This document shows, piece by piece, positions 1-11,141 of a stretch of 64,000 nucleotides of DNA. Position numbers and translations under genes: made by a program. Every line of letters begins with the position of its first letter. The first letter of the stretch is position 1. A model generated the notes under the pieces. The model made no database searches, was not told the origin of the DNA, and saw nothing but the letters and a program-made list of their open reading frames with translations. Source of the stretch: Gracilaria domingensis (taxonomy: Eukaryota; Rhodophyta; Florideophyceae; Gracilariales; Gracilariaceae); assembly GCA_022539475.1 (NCBI GenBank), contig VCMS01000006.1, positions 264,504 to 328,503 on the forward strand. The letters are read 5' to 3'.

Positions 1-2
1 AT

Positions 3-926
3 GCTCGATATCTCTATCTTTGTTTAGGATTCTTTGTTTTGATCGGAGGTGGTGGAATAGCGTGGCTAGTTCAAGCTTCAAACATAGTGAGTTCGCGTTT
101 CTACGAAAATGTCACTGAATGGCGACCAGACGTAATTGCTCAAGATGTCCGCGTCTGCGTTATTATCTTTTCTGCATGCAACGTTAGTTCTCGCCTATTT
201 TTTGGGTCTGTCCTTGATACAGGGGCATCATCTTCGGAGCGACTGATGTTCAAGTTCAATATACTACATACATCTTCACTTATAATTTCACTGGCCCTAG
301 CGGTCACTGCAGTGGCTGGCTCATACATGATATATCTAGCTATTGGGCTTGTAGGTCTTTGCCATGGTGCCTGGTTTGTTTCGTCACCTGCGTTGACAAC
401 GTTATGGTTTGGTGTGTCCTCTTTTCCCCGGAACTTCGCCCTTTTGGGGATTGCCGTGGGTGCTGCGAGTGCATCATTGGCGAGTTCAATACCCTCATGG
501 CTTATGGACCGTTTTGGGTCGTGGGCTATATATAGCGAAGACGCTCATGTCCACAGAGTATGCGTAGGGCTCAACTGTACTATTCCAACATTCTCTCTGC
601 TATCCACTTTGAACCTCTTAATGTATATATTAGGTTGGGTCTTGAAGAAACGTGTCAGGACGAAGGCAAGAGTAAGGGAAGCAGAAGAAAGTTCACGAAT
701 GCCCTAGCCTAGAGACTTCGTGGAAGTCAAATCTAGCAGTCATTTCGATTGCCTTCAGCTTGAGAAAGACGAAGGTGGGTCTTGGAGAAGGAGAAGGGTC
801 GAAAGGTATCGAACCTCGTCTCCGGTGCCAGTAGCTCCAACAAGGGAAGCGAGAATAGCAAAAAGTCAGCTTCGTCAACTACGTGACCAGATTGACGATG
901 ATCCTCCTCTGGATTTTGTGGAGTAG
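3..926 (+). CDS. MFS transporter (nodulin-like type), 5'-truncated by window edge
   Basis: This is the C-terminal part of a multi-pass membrane transporter. The frame is open from base 3, so the start lies to the left of the window. Hydrophobic segments alternate with short polar loops. The WLMDRFGSW loop and a late C-x4-C-x3-TF segment before the last helix resemble nodulin-like/MCH1-like members of the major facilitator superfamily; the substrate cannot be told. One reading stops at 707. I prefer an 87-nt intron (672-758, GTAAGG donor, CCTTCAG acceptor), which keeps phase and adds a charged cytosolic tail of about 55 residues ending at 926 (join 3-671, 759-926). Its length matches the other introns here. 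The family call rests on topology and a few motifs, and the spliced tail is an inference. Confidence 0.55.
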
Positions 927-1665
927 CATAGGCCAAATATGAGCAGCTGGTGATGACAGAAAATGCATAACGGTGTAGAGATTATGAGAAGCATAGTGAG
1001 TAGCGAGTTGACCTGACCTACTTTTTGTTTTCGCAGTAGCAGAGAGAGAGCCTTACGGTTCCTTCCTAATTGGAAGCAGCCGACTATAGAAACATGACGC
1101 AGAGTGAGAGTTGACCTCAAGTTGAAGTCCTCAACCACTCCGTCGCGGATGTGAGATACCAGGGGTATAAGGATACCTCGTGGCACTCTGCAAACAAGGA
1201 TAAGAAAAAAAGAGCAATCGTATTTTGACCTCCCAGGTCGCTGTACTGTAATCGACACTGCGGTATCGTAATACCCTTGCACTTCAACACTCCGTTCATG
1301 CATTCAAATGCCCTTCACATGCATTATCTTCAGAGGGTAGGGATAGCCTTCTAACATTCCCAGCTTAACTAAGCTCAACGTGTCGTGTCAATTCCCAATT
1401 TCGTTCGTATTGGAGAAGCACGTTAAATTCTCCTACATCACAGGATAAGGGTAGCGAACTGTGTGAGCGTCCATCTTTCCTGTGGAAGTGGCTGCCGCTT
1501 CTTGAGCGCGTAGTACACGAAGGGCAGAAGCCCGTAATAGAGAGAAGGGGGAGAGCTGAAGGACGCGCACATATCTAGGCATGAAGTTATTCTGAGGGAA
1601 ATACTGAACTCATCTCTCTATCTCTGCAAGACTCGACCATTCGGACCGAGAGCTGTTCTGCCCAC
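927..1665. other. Intergenic, no gene seen
   Basis: This stretch lies between the MFS gene and the SET-domain gene. Only short frames without recognisable protein character are present. It presumably contains the 3' end of the first gene and the promoter of the second. No repeat or RNA gene was recognised. Confidence 0.5.
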
Positions 1666-3165
1666 ATGATGACTGCTTTTTGTCCCTTCCCATTTCCCTC
1701 TTCCAAGCGACTTCGTGCCTACACCACACCAAAGTGTGCCTTAAGCAGCTCTGAAAACGTGAAAAGGTCAAAAGCTGATCCGACTTTGACCGAATTTAAC
1801 TCATGGGCTGAAGAGAACGGGGTGGAAATGAACTCCATCAAGCTAACCTCGCTTGCCTCGGACTCAGTTGCAGTTCTATCACGAGGGATGGTGGCAACAA
1901 CTCCATTAAAAACAGGCGATTTGCTCGTCTCCTTGAATCGAAACCGTGCGTTACAGGTGACGTCCCTCGATGGAAAGCGTTCACCATTTCCCGAGAAAGT
2001 ATCAAATGAAACGTGGAGGAAGCTGCCCTGGTATGTTCGTCTGGCCCTGCGGACTTTAGATTGTAGGACAGACAACCGAAATGAGCTGCATGTTTGGGCT
2101 TCTCTTCTCCCGACATCCCTGGAGTTGCCGCTTTGCTGGTCTGATGACGAGCTTACGGAACTTCAGAACCCTCGTATCATACAGGCCGTTCGAGAACAGC
2201 GAAAAGAATACAAGAAATGGTACGATATGCTCAACAGCGCAAATAATGCAGTTATGCGCGGAGTCAAGTACGGCGACTTTCTCTGGGCAGTAAACTGCGT
2301 TAGAAGCAGGGCATTCCAAGGGCCCCTGGAACTTGCTTCTTTCAAAGAACGTCTCCGTCTAATCGTCTTCATTGCTTCTAATGTGGTGATTTGGCCTGCG
2401 CTAAACACATTGCCGTTGGAAAATGCTCTTAATGGTAAGTCAAAGAAGTTCTACCTCCCATTGCAATCAAAAGATCAGAAGCAACTTTGGTAGTCTTCTC
2501 GAAACTAATCTAACCAGTCTACTTCATTTGTTGCATTTTCTGCGAAAGGTGGTTTAACTGCTCTTTTCGCGCTGTTCTTATACGATGTACTCACGCCCAA
2601 GGTCGTGAAAACTATTCAAGGGGTCGAACTGCAAAGGTATGCCATGACTCCAGGCATTGATTTCTTTAACCACAACTCTCGCGTAACGGAACGAGCTCAG
2701 GTCTCGTTCGAATACTTTGCCGACCGCTTCCAAGTCCGAAGTGGAGAAGATTATCAACCGGGAGATGAAGTATTTATATCATATGGGTCTCAGAGTAATG
2801 ACACTTTTTTGCAATACTATGGGTTCATAGAGCCTGATAATCCCGCAGAAACGTTCACTTTCGACTCAAGTGTTGAGCAGATGCTAGGGGTTTCCCCAAA
2901 ATCGTTGGTAGCCAAGCGAAATGGGTTTGATAAGAGGGTAGTAGACGCTGTGACTCGGAAGCTTGATGGCAATAGAAAGGCAGCAGAGACAACTTTACGC
3001 GAACTTTGTCAGGCGGAGCTCAATGCAATGGCGACAACGCTGGACGAAGACGAAGCTCTTATGCAAAAGGTGCCTTTCGAAAGTCCTCGACGAGAGTTGG
3101 CGATTAGATACCGAATAGAGAAGAAAAGGCTCTTGAGCCGGATCGCAAACTTGGGAAAAGATTGA
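1666..3165 (+). CDS. SET-domain lysine methyltransferase, Rubisco LSMT/SETD3-like, probably plastid
   Basis: Two exons, 1666-2434 and 2549-3165, encode 461 residues. The 114-nt intron begins GTAAGT, has a CTAAC branch-like sequence and ends AAAG; it is phase 1 and restores an uninterrupted frame (Gly-Gly-Leu-Thr across the joint). The first 30 residues are rich in Ser, Arg and Ala and look like a plastid transit peptide. The SET core is split as in the LSMT group. The N-terminal part has SRGMVATTPLKTGDLLVSL, and the catalytic end has PGIDFFNHN, then GDEVFISYGSQSNDTFLQYYGF, including the conserved NH and the Tyr of ISYG. A Rubisco-LSMT substrate-binding domain follows. Family members methylate lysines of Rubisco or fructose-bisphosphate aldolase in plastids, or actin His in SETD3; the substrate here is unknown. 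It is convergent with the next gene, 34 bp away. Confidence 0.88.
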
Positions 3166-3199
3166 AAGTAGATACTACGCTTCATGAACCGCCAGTGGA

Positions 3200-4057
3200 T
3201 CACTGGGAGTGATGCTCATGCTTCTCGAAGTAGTCTTTCAGAACATCACGGGCTCTGCTTATGTTGATGAATTCTTCGGTGGCATCCGGATCAGGAGTTT
3301 TATCGGGGTGAACCGGAGCACATTTCGTGCGGTATTGGGAATTCACTTCCCTCATGGAGCTCGGTAGGGAGTCAAATCCCAGAACATTACACGCGTCCAT
3401 AATCGTAAAGGCAACTTTTCCTTTCTTCTCATTGAAGTGCTCAATACGTTCCAAGTATTGCTTGGTATAGTCCTTAACCCATTCAATGGCTCCATCTGGA
3501 GCATATCGCTTGCAGAAGCCATACCGCACCCCGTCGCGGTATTGGAGCTCTGTTTTTATATTTCCAGATTCGTAGTAAGTTCGCCAATGGCCCCACTTCT
3601 TACAACTCATGGTCACTTCATCATCTACCCAAAACACGGATTCAGACTTGAGCCTTTGATTCGGCCAGTAATGCTTACGATATAGATAGGGCTGGCCGAT
3701 TGCAAAGTGAACATCCACTCTACAAACGCCACCAATATCAAAGTGCTTTTCTTCGATTATTCGCTCGTAAGGCATTCCATTATGGTCCATGAGGCGTTGA
3801 AGGGTCTTGAACACCCGTGGCTGCCCATTGTCATGATATTCTCTCTGGGTGATTAACCTTCCATCTTCCTCGTCCGAATCAGAGTCATCCTGGTCGGAAC
3901 TGTAGTTGACAAAGGTGATTTGTTGCTGCTTCCTCGTCACGACTCTGGCTAGCTGAAGTTCTTCTAGAGGTGTGCTGTCGAGGTCGAGCTTACTTAACGT
4001 GGCCTCGACAAGCTCTTGGGCGTTGCCGTCCTCTTTCAAGGCTTTTTCGTCCACCAT
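3200..4057 (-). CDS. MORN/YwqK-like repeat protein with C-terminal J domain
   Basis: A single exon encodes 285 residues and starts at the ATG at 4057. After an acidic N-terminal region (DQDDSDSDEEDG near residue 55) come repeats of the MORN/YwqK type: EYHDNGQP, then RKHYWPNQRLKSE, then GHWRTYYESGNIKTE, then YAPDGAIEW. Residues about 220-280 form a J-like domain: LGF, a basic helix QYRTKCAPV, the HPDK loop, and FINISRARDVLKDYF. J domains stimulate Hsp70 ATPase through HPD, which is intact here, so Hsp70 co-chaperone activity is a fair inference. What the repeats bind is unknown. No signal peptide or membrane segment is visible, so the protein should be cytosolic or nuclear. The combination is unusual: J domains more often sit at the N-terminus. 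Confidence 0.8.
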   Translation of the reverse strand: MVDEKALKEDGNAQELVEATLSKLDLDSTPLEELQLARVVTRKQQQITFVNYSSDQDDSDSDEEDGRLITQREYHDNGQPRVFKTLQRLMDHNGMPYERIIEEKHFDIGGVCRVDVHFAIGQPYLYRKHYWPNQRLKSESVFWVDDEVTMSCKKWGHWRTYYESGNIKTELQYRDGVRYGFCKRYAPDGAIEWVKDYTKQYLERIEHFNEKKGKVAFTIMDACNVLGFDSLPSSMREVNSQYRTKCAPVHPDKTPDPDATEEFINISRARDVLKDYFEKHEHHSQ

Positions 4058-6926
4058 TCCGTGATCGGCCTGAAGTCAGTATAGAAAGAGCCTTGTGGCA
4101 AGAGACCGCAAAGAAGCTCTAAAGTTTGCGATACTGCTGTGGCAATACAGGGTTTGCCTTCCCCTGTGCTCCGCTACAATGTGAAGCGCTGTTTAAGAAG
4201 GGTTGGAAAGGTCAGGCCCTGAACCTGAGGACAGAGACACACGAAAGCCGATGGATGAACAGGAAGTTGACCTGCAGGAACGAAGGTGAATTAAGATCGA
4301 GGTCATACAGCCGCACCCTGACTGGTCAGTTTAATGTCCCTGATCCATTTGACTCCACACATTGAGCATCATACATATGTTGACAAATCTGCGTCAGCCA
4401 ATCGTTTTAGTGCCTCGCGGCACACGTACTCACGTGTAAACAATTGTTTTATTATATAAAACCGTACTCGTTGAAGCTGAAACCCTGTATACACGTACAG
4501 AAGGTATGATACCTGTACATCGATATGATCTTTTTGAGTGATAGCCTACCCTTTACTCCCGTCGAAGATGTACCTTTGCATCTATCTATGCTTGTGACAA
4601 GGAGAGGAATCGTATTTTCGTACCGAAATCACGGAGCTATCGCTCTGTAACCTCTCATCCAGGTTTGCTCTCCATGTGAATAATCTAGACAACTACAAAA
4701 GCATTAGGGGAATCTTCATGAAGGAGGCATAGGCACAACATCTATCACACAATGGTCAGTACTAATCGTCTCCATCGCCCACGATCATGGCCCATGATTG
4801 ATGGCTAATGATATACTTTTCTCGTTTACTACTGTGTTTGACGCCGCTAGTTTTCTTCGCGGCAGAAGTGTAAGTAGTTTTCTCGCCTGTTCAAGCTCCT
4901 ATCTCGATGTTTTTGGAGTAGTGTCCACCGCTCAAGTGGGTTGTGCCTCGCTTTCTCTAAACTAATGGCTCTGGATATTTGGTTGATATTAACAGCGCCC
5001 CTCATATCTTCAATCGCCGTCTTTTGAGATTGAAGATTGAAACGGCCAGGAAGTGACGAAATCTTGTACGATGCGATATCTTCGGCATTGGCCTATGGAT
5101 AATGAGAATGCGAGGAACTGAGGATGTTCTGTGCGCCACGTAGCCGTCACCGCCATTTATATGATCCGTTACTCGCCAAACCTGATGAGGACGTTTGGGT
5201 CCGAAGACAATCTGCTTTCACACATGAGCGCACATTTTTTCAGTTCCAGACAATGTTAGATCGCTTTCGCGTACAATGGTACCAGGAAACTGGCCATTGC
5301 AATGGCCTTACTGTAGACAAGGGTACAATGCTTTCAATATTAGAGGCACTCTATGCGTGAACGTTTGTTTCTGCAAAAAGGAGCACGGGCATGTCTCTTT
5401 GGCCCATGGAGACGTGGCTTAAGGTTTTCAGCTTCAAGCTGTGTGATAGTTACATGCTTCAAACGGAATAGTTGAAAGAGGGTCACGAAGCATTCGTGAG
5501 TAGTTACGGTCAGGGAAGACCCGCACTGCTCTGAAGACAGAAGCTTTTGTTTAAGAGAAGAAAATTCATATTACAGCGTCAGTTTCATCCTATCATAGAT
5601 ATGTGAAACAATTAAGTCGTTGAAAGTAAACCAAAGACATGGCACGCTTTTGTCGTGCTGAACCAGCTACGCTGCATAACACGAAAGTCGGGACTGAAAA
5701 AGCTTGGCTCGAAAAGAGACCCGCATTGAAATTCGGACAAACCCTGAGAAACGGGCAAGGGCACGAGGCAGGTCTTTTGTCCCGAAAAGCATGCGCCATG
5801 TTCATATTACTATGGGAACCTCGAGCGAGTCTGCACGTGAGTGCCAACGGATCACCGGGCATGCTGTCACGCAAACCAACGATGGTGTTACATCAGATAG
5901 AATTCTCATCAAGATTCTTACCGTTGAAACTTTGCATTGAAGAGTGCACACAGCTCTGTCAAAGACCACTCGATGTATCATAATATAAAGTATTCCACGC
6001 ACGCAAATACTAATATGAGGTCCACAAATACCTTCATAAAGAGTTTCGGCTCTTAAAACGGGTTACTGTCTACTAGGTAGAGGGGGGGGTTAGACGCCGA
6101 AACGCAAATGGCTTGAACCGTTGGTACTGGATCCTTGCAGTCTGGAATAGTGCTGGAATTTTGATTTGTACTGGGGTTTAGAGATCATCTCCCACATGAT
6201 CATCATGTGGGAAAGGCGTATGGCGAAACTTTCTCAACTCATGAATAGTTTCACTCGATAAATACCACTGCAGATTCTTACAGATCTACGGCTTCATAAC
6301 CAAGCAGTGGCACACACGTAGACATAGGACTCAATCAGACCTGGAACTTCGACTTCGATAGAACTGCTTTGACCAACATGGTGCTTTTGGATCCAAGCAA
6401 TGTTCCATGGCACCAGCCGCTGCGGACGCAACGACGCTGCCCTCGTGCGCTTGTCAGCTGAGTCCTGAGAGCGGGCGGTTTATGGTTGAAAACAAGCAGG
6501 CATCGGCCCAGAGTCTCTCAGGCAATCGAAGCCGCTACAACCGGTGGGCCAGGAGCAAAAAAGGCCACTTCGTTCTCTCAAGTGTGGCCAACGACTGTCA
6601 AAAGCTATCAACAACGCTCCAGACGTCAGCGTCAGCAAGCGAAAATAAACAAAAAAACTGCCAATTGGGGCATATTGTAATTCGCAACAGACATCGGACC
6701 ATGAGCGATGTCATCGGTGCTCGACGTTCTTTCACATTCGCAATACGTGTCCTTCTATTGAGTGCCGCTCTCATTGCATAGAGTCACGACCTCCCCTCTT
6801 CTTCAACGGATTCTATCCCCTCTCCTTTGACAACTCCGAAGCCAAGCTTTTAGGGTCTCAAAGAGCGAAACGCATCTTAGACGCGCTCCGACTAAATCAA
6901 TCACTTCTGGACTTCCGTCGTCAACA
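4058..6926. other. Long intergenic region with a perfect palindrome and only doubtful ORFs
   Basis: This stretch of 2.9 kb lies between the J-domain gene and the V-ATPase gene. The longest frames on the plus strand (5124-5360, 5639-5983 and 6407-6781) show no domain, and their composition is not convincing. The sequence upstream of 6927 is presumably the V-ATPase promoter. A 21-bp palindrome at 6191-6211 is listed separately. No tRNA-like cloverleaf or known RNA was recognised. Confidence 0.45.
6191..6211. repeat. Perfect 21-bp palindrome
   Basis: Two 10-base arms, CCCACATGAT and ATCATGTGGG, are exact reverse complements around one central C. It lies about 720 bp upstream of the V-ATPase A start codon in otherwise unremarkable sequence. 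It could be a dimeric transcription-factor site or a hairpin. Confidence 0.75.
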
Positions 6927-8977
6927 ATGGGACTTGGTGGATCTGACGGTGTCTCCACCATGAAAATGGGAGTTGTGCGTCAGGTCGCCGGACCTGTCGT
7001 AACTGCAGATGAAATGGATGGTGCGGCCATGTACGAGCTTGTCTCTGTAGGACATCTTAGGCTCCTGGGAGAAATCATTCGTCTTTCCGGTTCGTCTGCC
7101 ACCATTCAGGTTTATGAAGAAACTGCCGGTTTGACGGTCGGCGATCCCGTCGAAAGAACCGCCGCACCGCTTTCTGTTGAGCTTGGTCCGGGTCTCGTTG
7201 GCGATATTTTTGATGGCGTCCAGCGTCCGTTGGAGAAGATTGCTCTCAAGACGGGTGACATGTTCATTCCTAGAGGCGTTTCCGTTCCTGCTCTTGACCG
7301 CTCGAAGAAGTGGGACTTCACTCCCAGCCCTGATTTTGCAATTGGTGATGAAGTCACTGCTGGTGATATCTATGGTACCATACCGGAAACTGAACTCATT
7401 CTTCACAAACTGATGATTCCTCCGAATCAGATGGGTAAGATCACTTGGATTGCTCCGGCTGGTGAGGTAAGTTGTAAAAGGAATTTCGTTGGCATTTCGA
7501 TTGATCAGATCACTGACTTTACTACTTTCTGTAACATATCAGTACACAATTGAAGAAACCATGATCAAACTCGAGTTCAACGGGGTTGAGAAGTCATTCA
7601 ACATGATTCAGAAATGGCCGGTTCGTCAGCCTCGTCCAGTCACCGAGAAGCTACGAGCTAATACCCCACTTCTTACGGGTCAACGTGTCCTCGATGCGCT
7701 TTTCCCTTCTGTTCAGGGCGGTACTTGTGCCATCCCTGGAGCTTTTGGATGCGGAAAGACTGTCATTTCCCAGGCGTTGTCGAAATACTCTAATTCGGAC
7801 TGCATTGTCTACGTCGGATGGTAAGTTTTGATTTCCTACGCTTTTGCATGGAGCACCGTTCATTGTGTCTATGGCGGTAGTCATGAGAAGGTATAGATGT
7901 CTCCATTACTAACAATTACCTTCTTCTTCTTCTCATTAACAAAACAGCGGTGAACGTGGAAACGAAATGGCTGAGGTGTTGAAAGATTTTCCAGAACTTA
8001 CCATCAAGGTTGACAACAAAGATGTTTCTATCATGAACAGAACTCTACTCGTTGCCAACACTTCTAACATGCCTGTCGCTGCACGAGAGGCTTCTATCTA
8101 CACTGGTATTACTATCTCCGAATATTTTAGAGATATGGGAATGAACGTAGCTATGATGGCTGATTCTACATCTCGTTGGGCTGAGGCCCTTCGTGAGATT
8201 TCTGGCCGTTTGGCGGAAATGCCCGCTGATTCTGGTTACCCTGCGTATCTTGCGGCTCGTCTTGCTTCTTTCTACGAGCGTGCTGGAAAGGTGAACTGCA
8301 TTGGGGGTCCGCATCGCGAAGGCTCTATTACCATTGTCGGCGCCGTTTCCCCACCGGGTGGTGATTTCTCCGATCCAGTGACTAGCGCTACTCTGGGTAT
8401 TGTGCAAGTGTTCTGGGGCCTTGACAAAAAGCTCGCGCAACGAAAGCATTTCCCGTCCGTGAATTGGCTGATTTCCTATTCGAAATATCAGAAGGCGTTG
8501 GAGCCGTTCTATGAAACAAACTTCCCGGAGTTTGTTTCTTTACAACAGGCTGTTCGTGAGATTTTGCAGAAGGAAGACGATTTGATGGAAATTGTGCAAC
8601 TTGTTGGTAAGGATTCTCTCGCAGAAGTAGACAAGGTGACATTGGAAACTGCTAAGTATATCCGAGAGGATTTCTTGGCTCAGAACTCTTTCACAACATA
8701 CGATCGTTACTGCCCCTTCTACAAATCGGTGCTTATGTTGAGAAATATTATCGCTTTCCACACTTTGTCAACTACTGCCATTGAGGCCACATACAATTCT
8801 GAAAACAAGGTTACCTATGCACTTATTAAGGAGAGACTAGAGGCTAGCAAGCTGATTATGAAGCTTAGCGGTATGAAGTTCATTGAACCTACGGATGAAA
8901 AGGAGGTAACGGCAGAACTTGATGCCACCCATGAAGAGCTCACTGCCGCTTTCCGTGACATTGAGGATCTTGCCTAA
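6927..8977 (+). CDS. VMA1: V-type H+-ATPase catalytic subunit A
   Basis: Three exons (6927-7466, 7543-7820, 7948-8977) encode 615 residues, the normal length for this subunit. The introns are 76 and 127 nt, start GTAAGTTG/GTAAGTTT and end ATCAG/ACAG. The first is phase 0 and the second is phase 2, splitting the Cys of VYVGCGERGNEM. Subunit A hydrolyses ATP in the V1 head to drive proton pumping into vacuoles and endomembranes. The P-loop GAFGCGKT is at about residues 246-253, followed by [33 protein letters not shown] and [21 protein letters not shown], all family hallmarks. The start lies in the context CAACAATGG. No intein is inserted at the P-loop region, unlike in some yeasts. Complete, with no sign of damage. 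Confidence 0.97.
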
Positions 8978-10176
8978 CTTCACATTATTCCGAGTTATGT
9001 TAACACAATTTACCGAAGCAGTAGTTACCTGGTATTTGGCAGTGAACACACCAGCCCCTTTCATAGTGTAAACTTGTGTGGGCTCGCTGCATCCATTTGT
9101 TGGGCTTTAATCAAAGCAGCGTTGTGCATCCCTTAACATCGTTGTGAGTTCCCTTGAAATATACAAAGAAGAGCGTATGCGTCTCTTCTTTTGTGTAGTA
9201 AGATACGAGGGCTGGCCTTTCCACATGCTGCGAGGCAACAGTACAACTCACACGTACTATATATTGCAGCGTTCCCGTAAAGGAGCTCAAGACTTCAACG
9301 ACCAGTTTCATGATCATTTCCATCATTGTCGTGACACTTTTGATTTTGCTCATTATGTCTGCCTTTCCTTCAGCTCGCCACGGTTAGATGCGAACAGTGG
9401 ATAATATCCATTGTTTGAATCTAACAATATAATATCATTCTTTGAATCTAAGAATGACACCTTATTCCAGTGACATCGCCGCAAAGTAGTGAAAGAACGG
9501 TGCTATAAGCCTAGGTAACTCACAAATGGACTCGGACATAAGTAACGGCGATTGACTGTCGGCATGGTATACTCAGCTGAGTACATCGTACAGTACTGTC
9601 GGATCCTTTCACAGCATGTACAACTCAACGTAAAGCTGTGGAAAACGGAGACAGATAACACCTTCCCAAATATAACAGACCTAATGGCCCGGTGCTCGGC
9701 ATTCTTGTGGGAATAGTGATCATGAATCATACTCGTGTGTCCTTCTACGCCACACACGTGCAAGCCATGACCTACGTCGTGAAGATCACGATGCAGGGAT
9801 TTGCATTTCGTGGAGTTTCTAGTCTCACGAAAAGAGAGACGTTGACTGGTTTTCTTGTAGCAGATACTTACCAAGGAAGCCTGACAGCCGCGTCTTTTTG
9901 TTCTTGCTCAGCTCTAAAAGGTGTTCCCCGTGACTCTTGTTGTTGTTCATCGTTAAGAATGGCTTAGGACGCCTTAGGAAAATCTAGAGTGACCGAGTGA
10001 ACGACTCTCTGAAAGATTATCTCTGCCGTCTAAACCTTATCCACACACGATTCTTGCTGTTACAATTTGAAGTGTCCTTACCAATCTCATCTCGCCAATA
10101 TAAGAAGGATCTTCGTATCTTTTAGAGATCCATGCGGCAGTGAATTTCTTCCTCATACAACTATCAACTTCTCATA
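8978..10176. other. Intergenic, no gene supported
   Basis: A stretch of 1.2 kb between V-ATPase A and the zinc-finger gene. Frames at 9144-9404 and 9692-9967 (plus) and 9503-9874 (minus) lack any recognisable motif. The phrase TTTGAATCTAA occurs twice within about 30 bases near 9413 and 9441. The end of the region should hold the promoter of the zinc-finger gene. Confidence 0.45.
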
Positions 10177-11111
10177 ATGAGCGGGCCACATGGAGAGGAT
10201 ACCGCCAATTTCCATCGAGAGTTTGCAATGATATTGGGAACCACATCACGGAAACCTTCTCCTTCTCGCATTAAGGCGAAGAAACCTCGCCCGCGACCAG
10301 TTTGCAAGGTCTGTGGCAGATCCTTCTCGAAGCCGGCAAATCTTAAGGCCCATGAAAGAGTTCGTGGTGTTTTCATTTCTTGCGCAATTTGTCTACGCTC
10401 TGCGTCCTTCGTCCACTACTAACTATCAACTCCATCTGACCTTTCAATAGATTCATACTGGAGAGAAGAGGTACATGTGTCTTATCTGCGATCGACGGGT
10501 AAGTTTTCAGAAGAATGACAAAGAACGGGATAGCATCACCACATAAATCCTAACGACTTCGCTCGATTTACTTTTCTATCATCCTAATTCTTCAGTTTGT
10601 CTGGAAGAGTAGCCTTAACTTCCACAGTCGCACTGCTCACAAGGAAAGAAGAAGTATGACATCCGTTAGTCACGTTCAGCCCCAAGATGCACCAGTGAAA
10701 CCTCTTCAGTTTCATCCGAACAGTGAACCAAAATCCGCATCGGACGAAGCGGAACTTGTCTCCAAACCACCGCTAGGTTCAAGTACATGTGATTACGGAG
10801 ACCTGACATTTCAACTCCAAGCCCTTGTCAAGAATGAGCCCTGTGTCGCGGATTTACTCCACAACAATGAAGTAGTGGATGAATCAGGTGGACAACTTGG
10901 AACGTACGAGATTAGCTCAATTGCCGAGGTGGGAACTTGGGGAGATGAAGTGCTGCCGATGCAAGACCCAGAGTTCACAGGGTGTTTCGACGATTTCGAT
11001 ACTATACCTTCGTGGCTGCCCAGTGTTGGAACGGATTTTTGCTTTTCAGCACCGAACGCAGAGCAACTTCTATTCGATGATAACAACCACAACCTCTTTA
11101 ATGAATTCTAG
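10177..11111 (+). CDS. Two-finger C2H2 zinc-finger protein, probable transcription factor
   Basis: Three exons (10177-10359, 10451-10498, 10596-11111) encode 248 residues. The exons join to give two adjacent C2H2 fingers: CKVCGRSFSKPANLKAHERIH (C-x2-C-x12-H-x3-H), then the canonical HTGEKRY linker, then CLICDRRF..SSLNFHSRTAH (C-x2-C-x12-H-x4-H). Only this splicing recovers both fingers, which supports it strongly. Intron 1 (91 nt) has a less usual GTTCGT donor; intron 2 (97 nt) has GTAAGT and a CCTAAC branch-like sequence. A basic stretch KAKKPRPRP precedes finger 1 and may be a nuclear signal. The C-terminal 150 residues are acidic and rich in Ser, Pro and Asp (PEFTGCFDDFDTIPSWLPS), like an activation domain. 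Target genes are unknown. Confidence 0.88.
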
Positions 11112-11141
11112 CTTAACTCTGAATTTCTACTGCCGATTCAT

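Noticed and set aside
7660-7830. Intein insertion in V-ATPase A, known from yeasts
   Set aside because: The P-loop region is continuous; only two short introns interrupt the gene.
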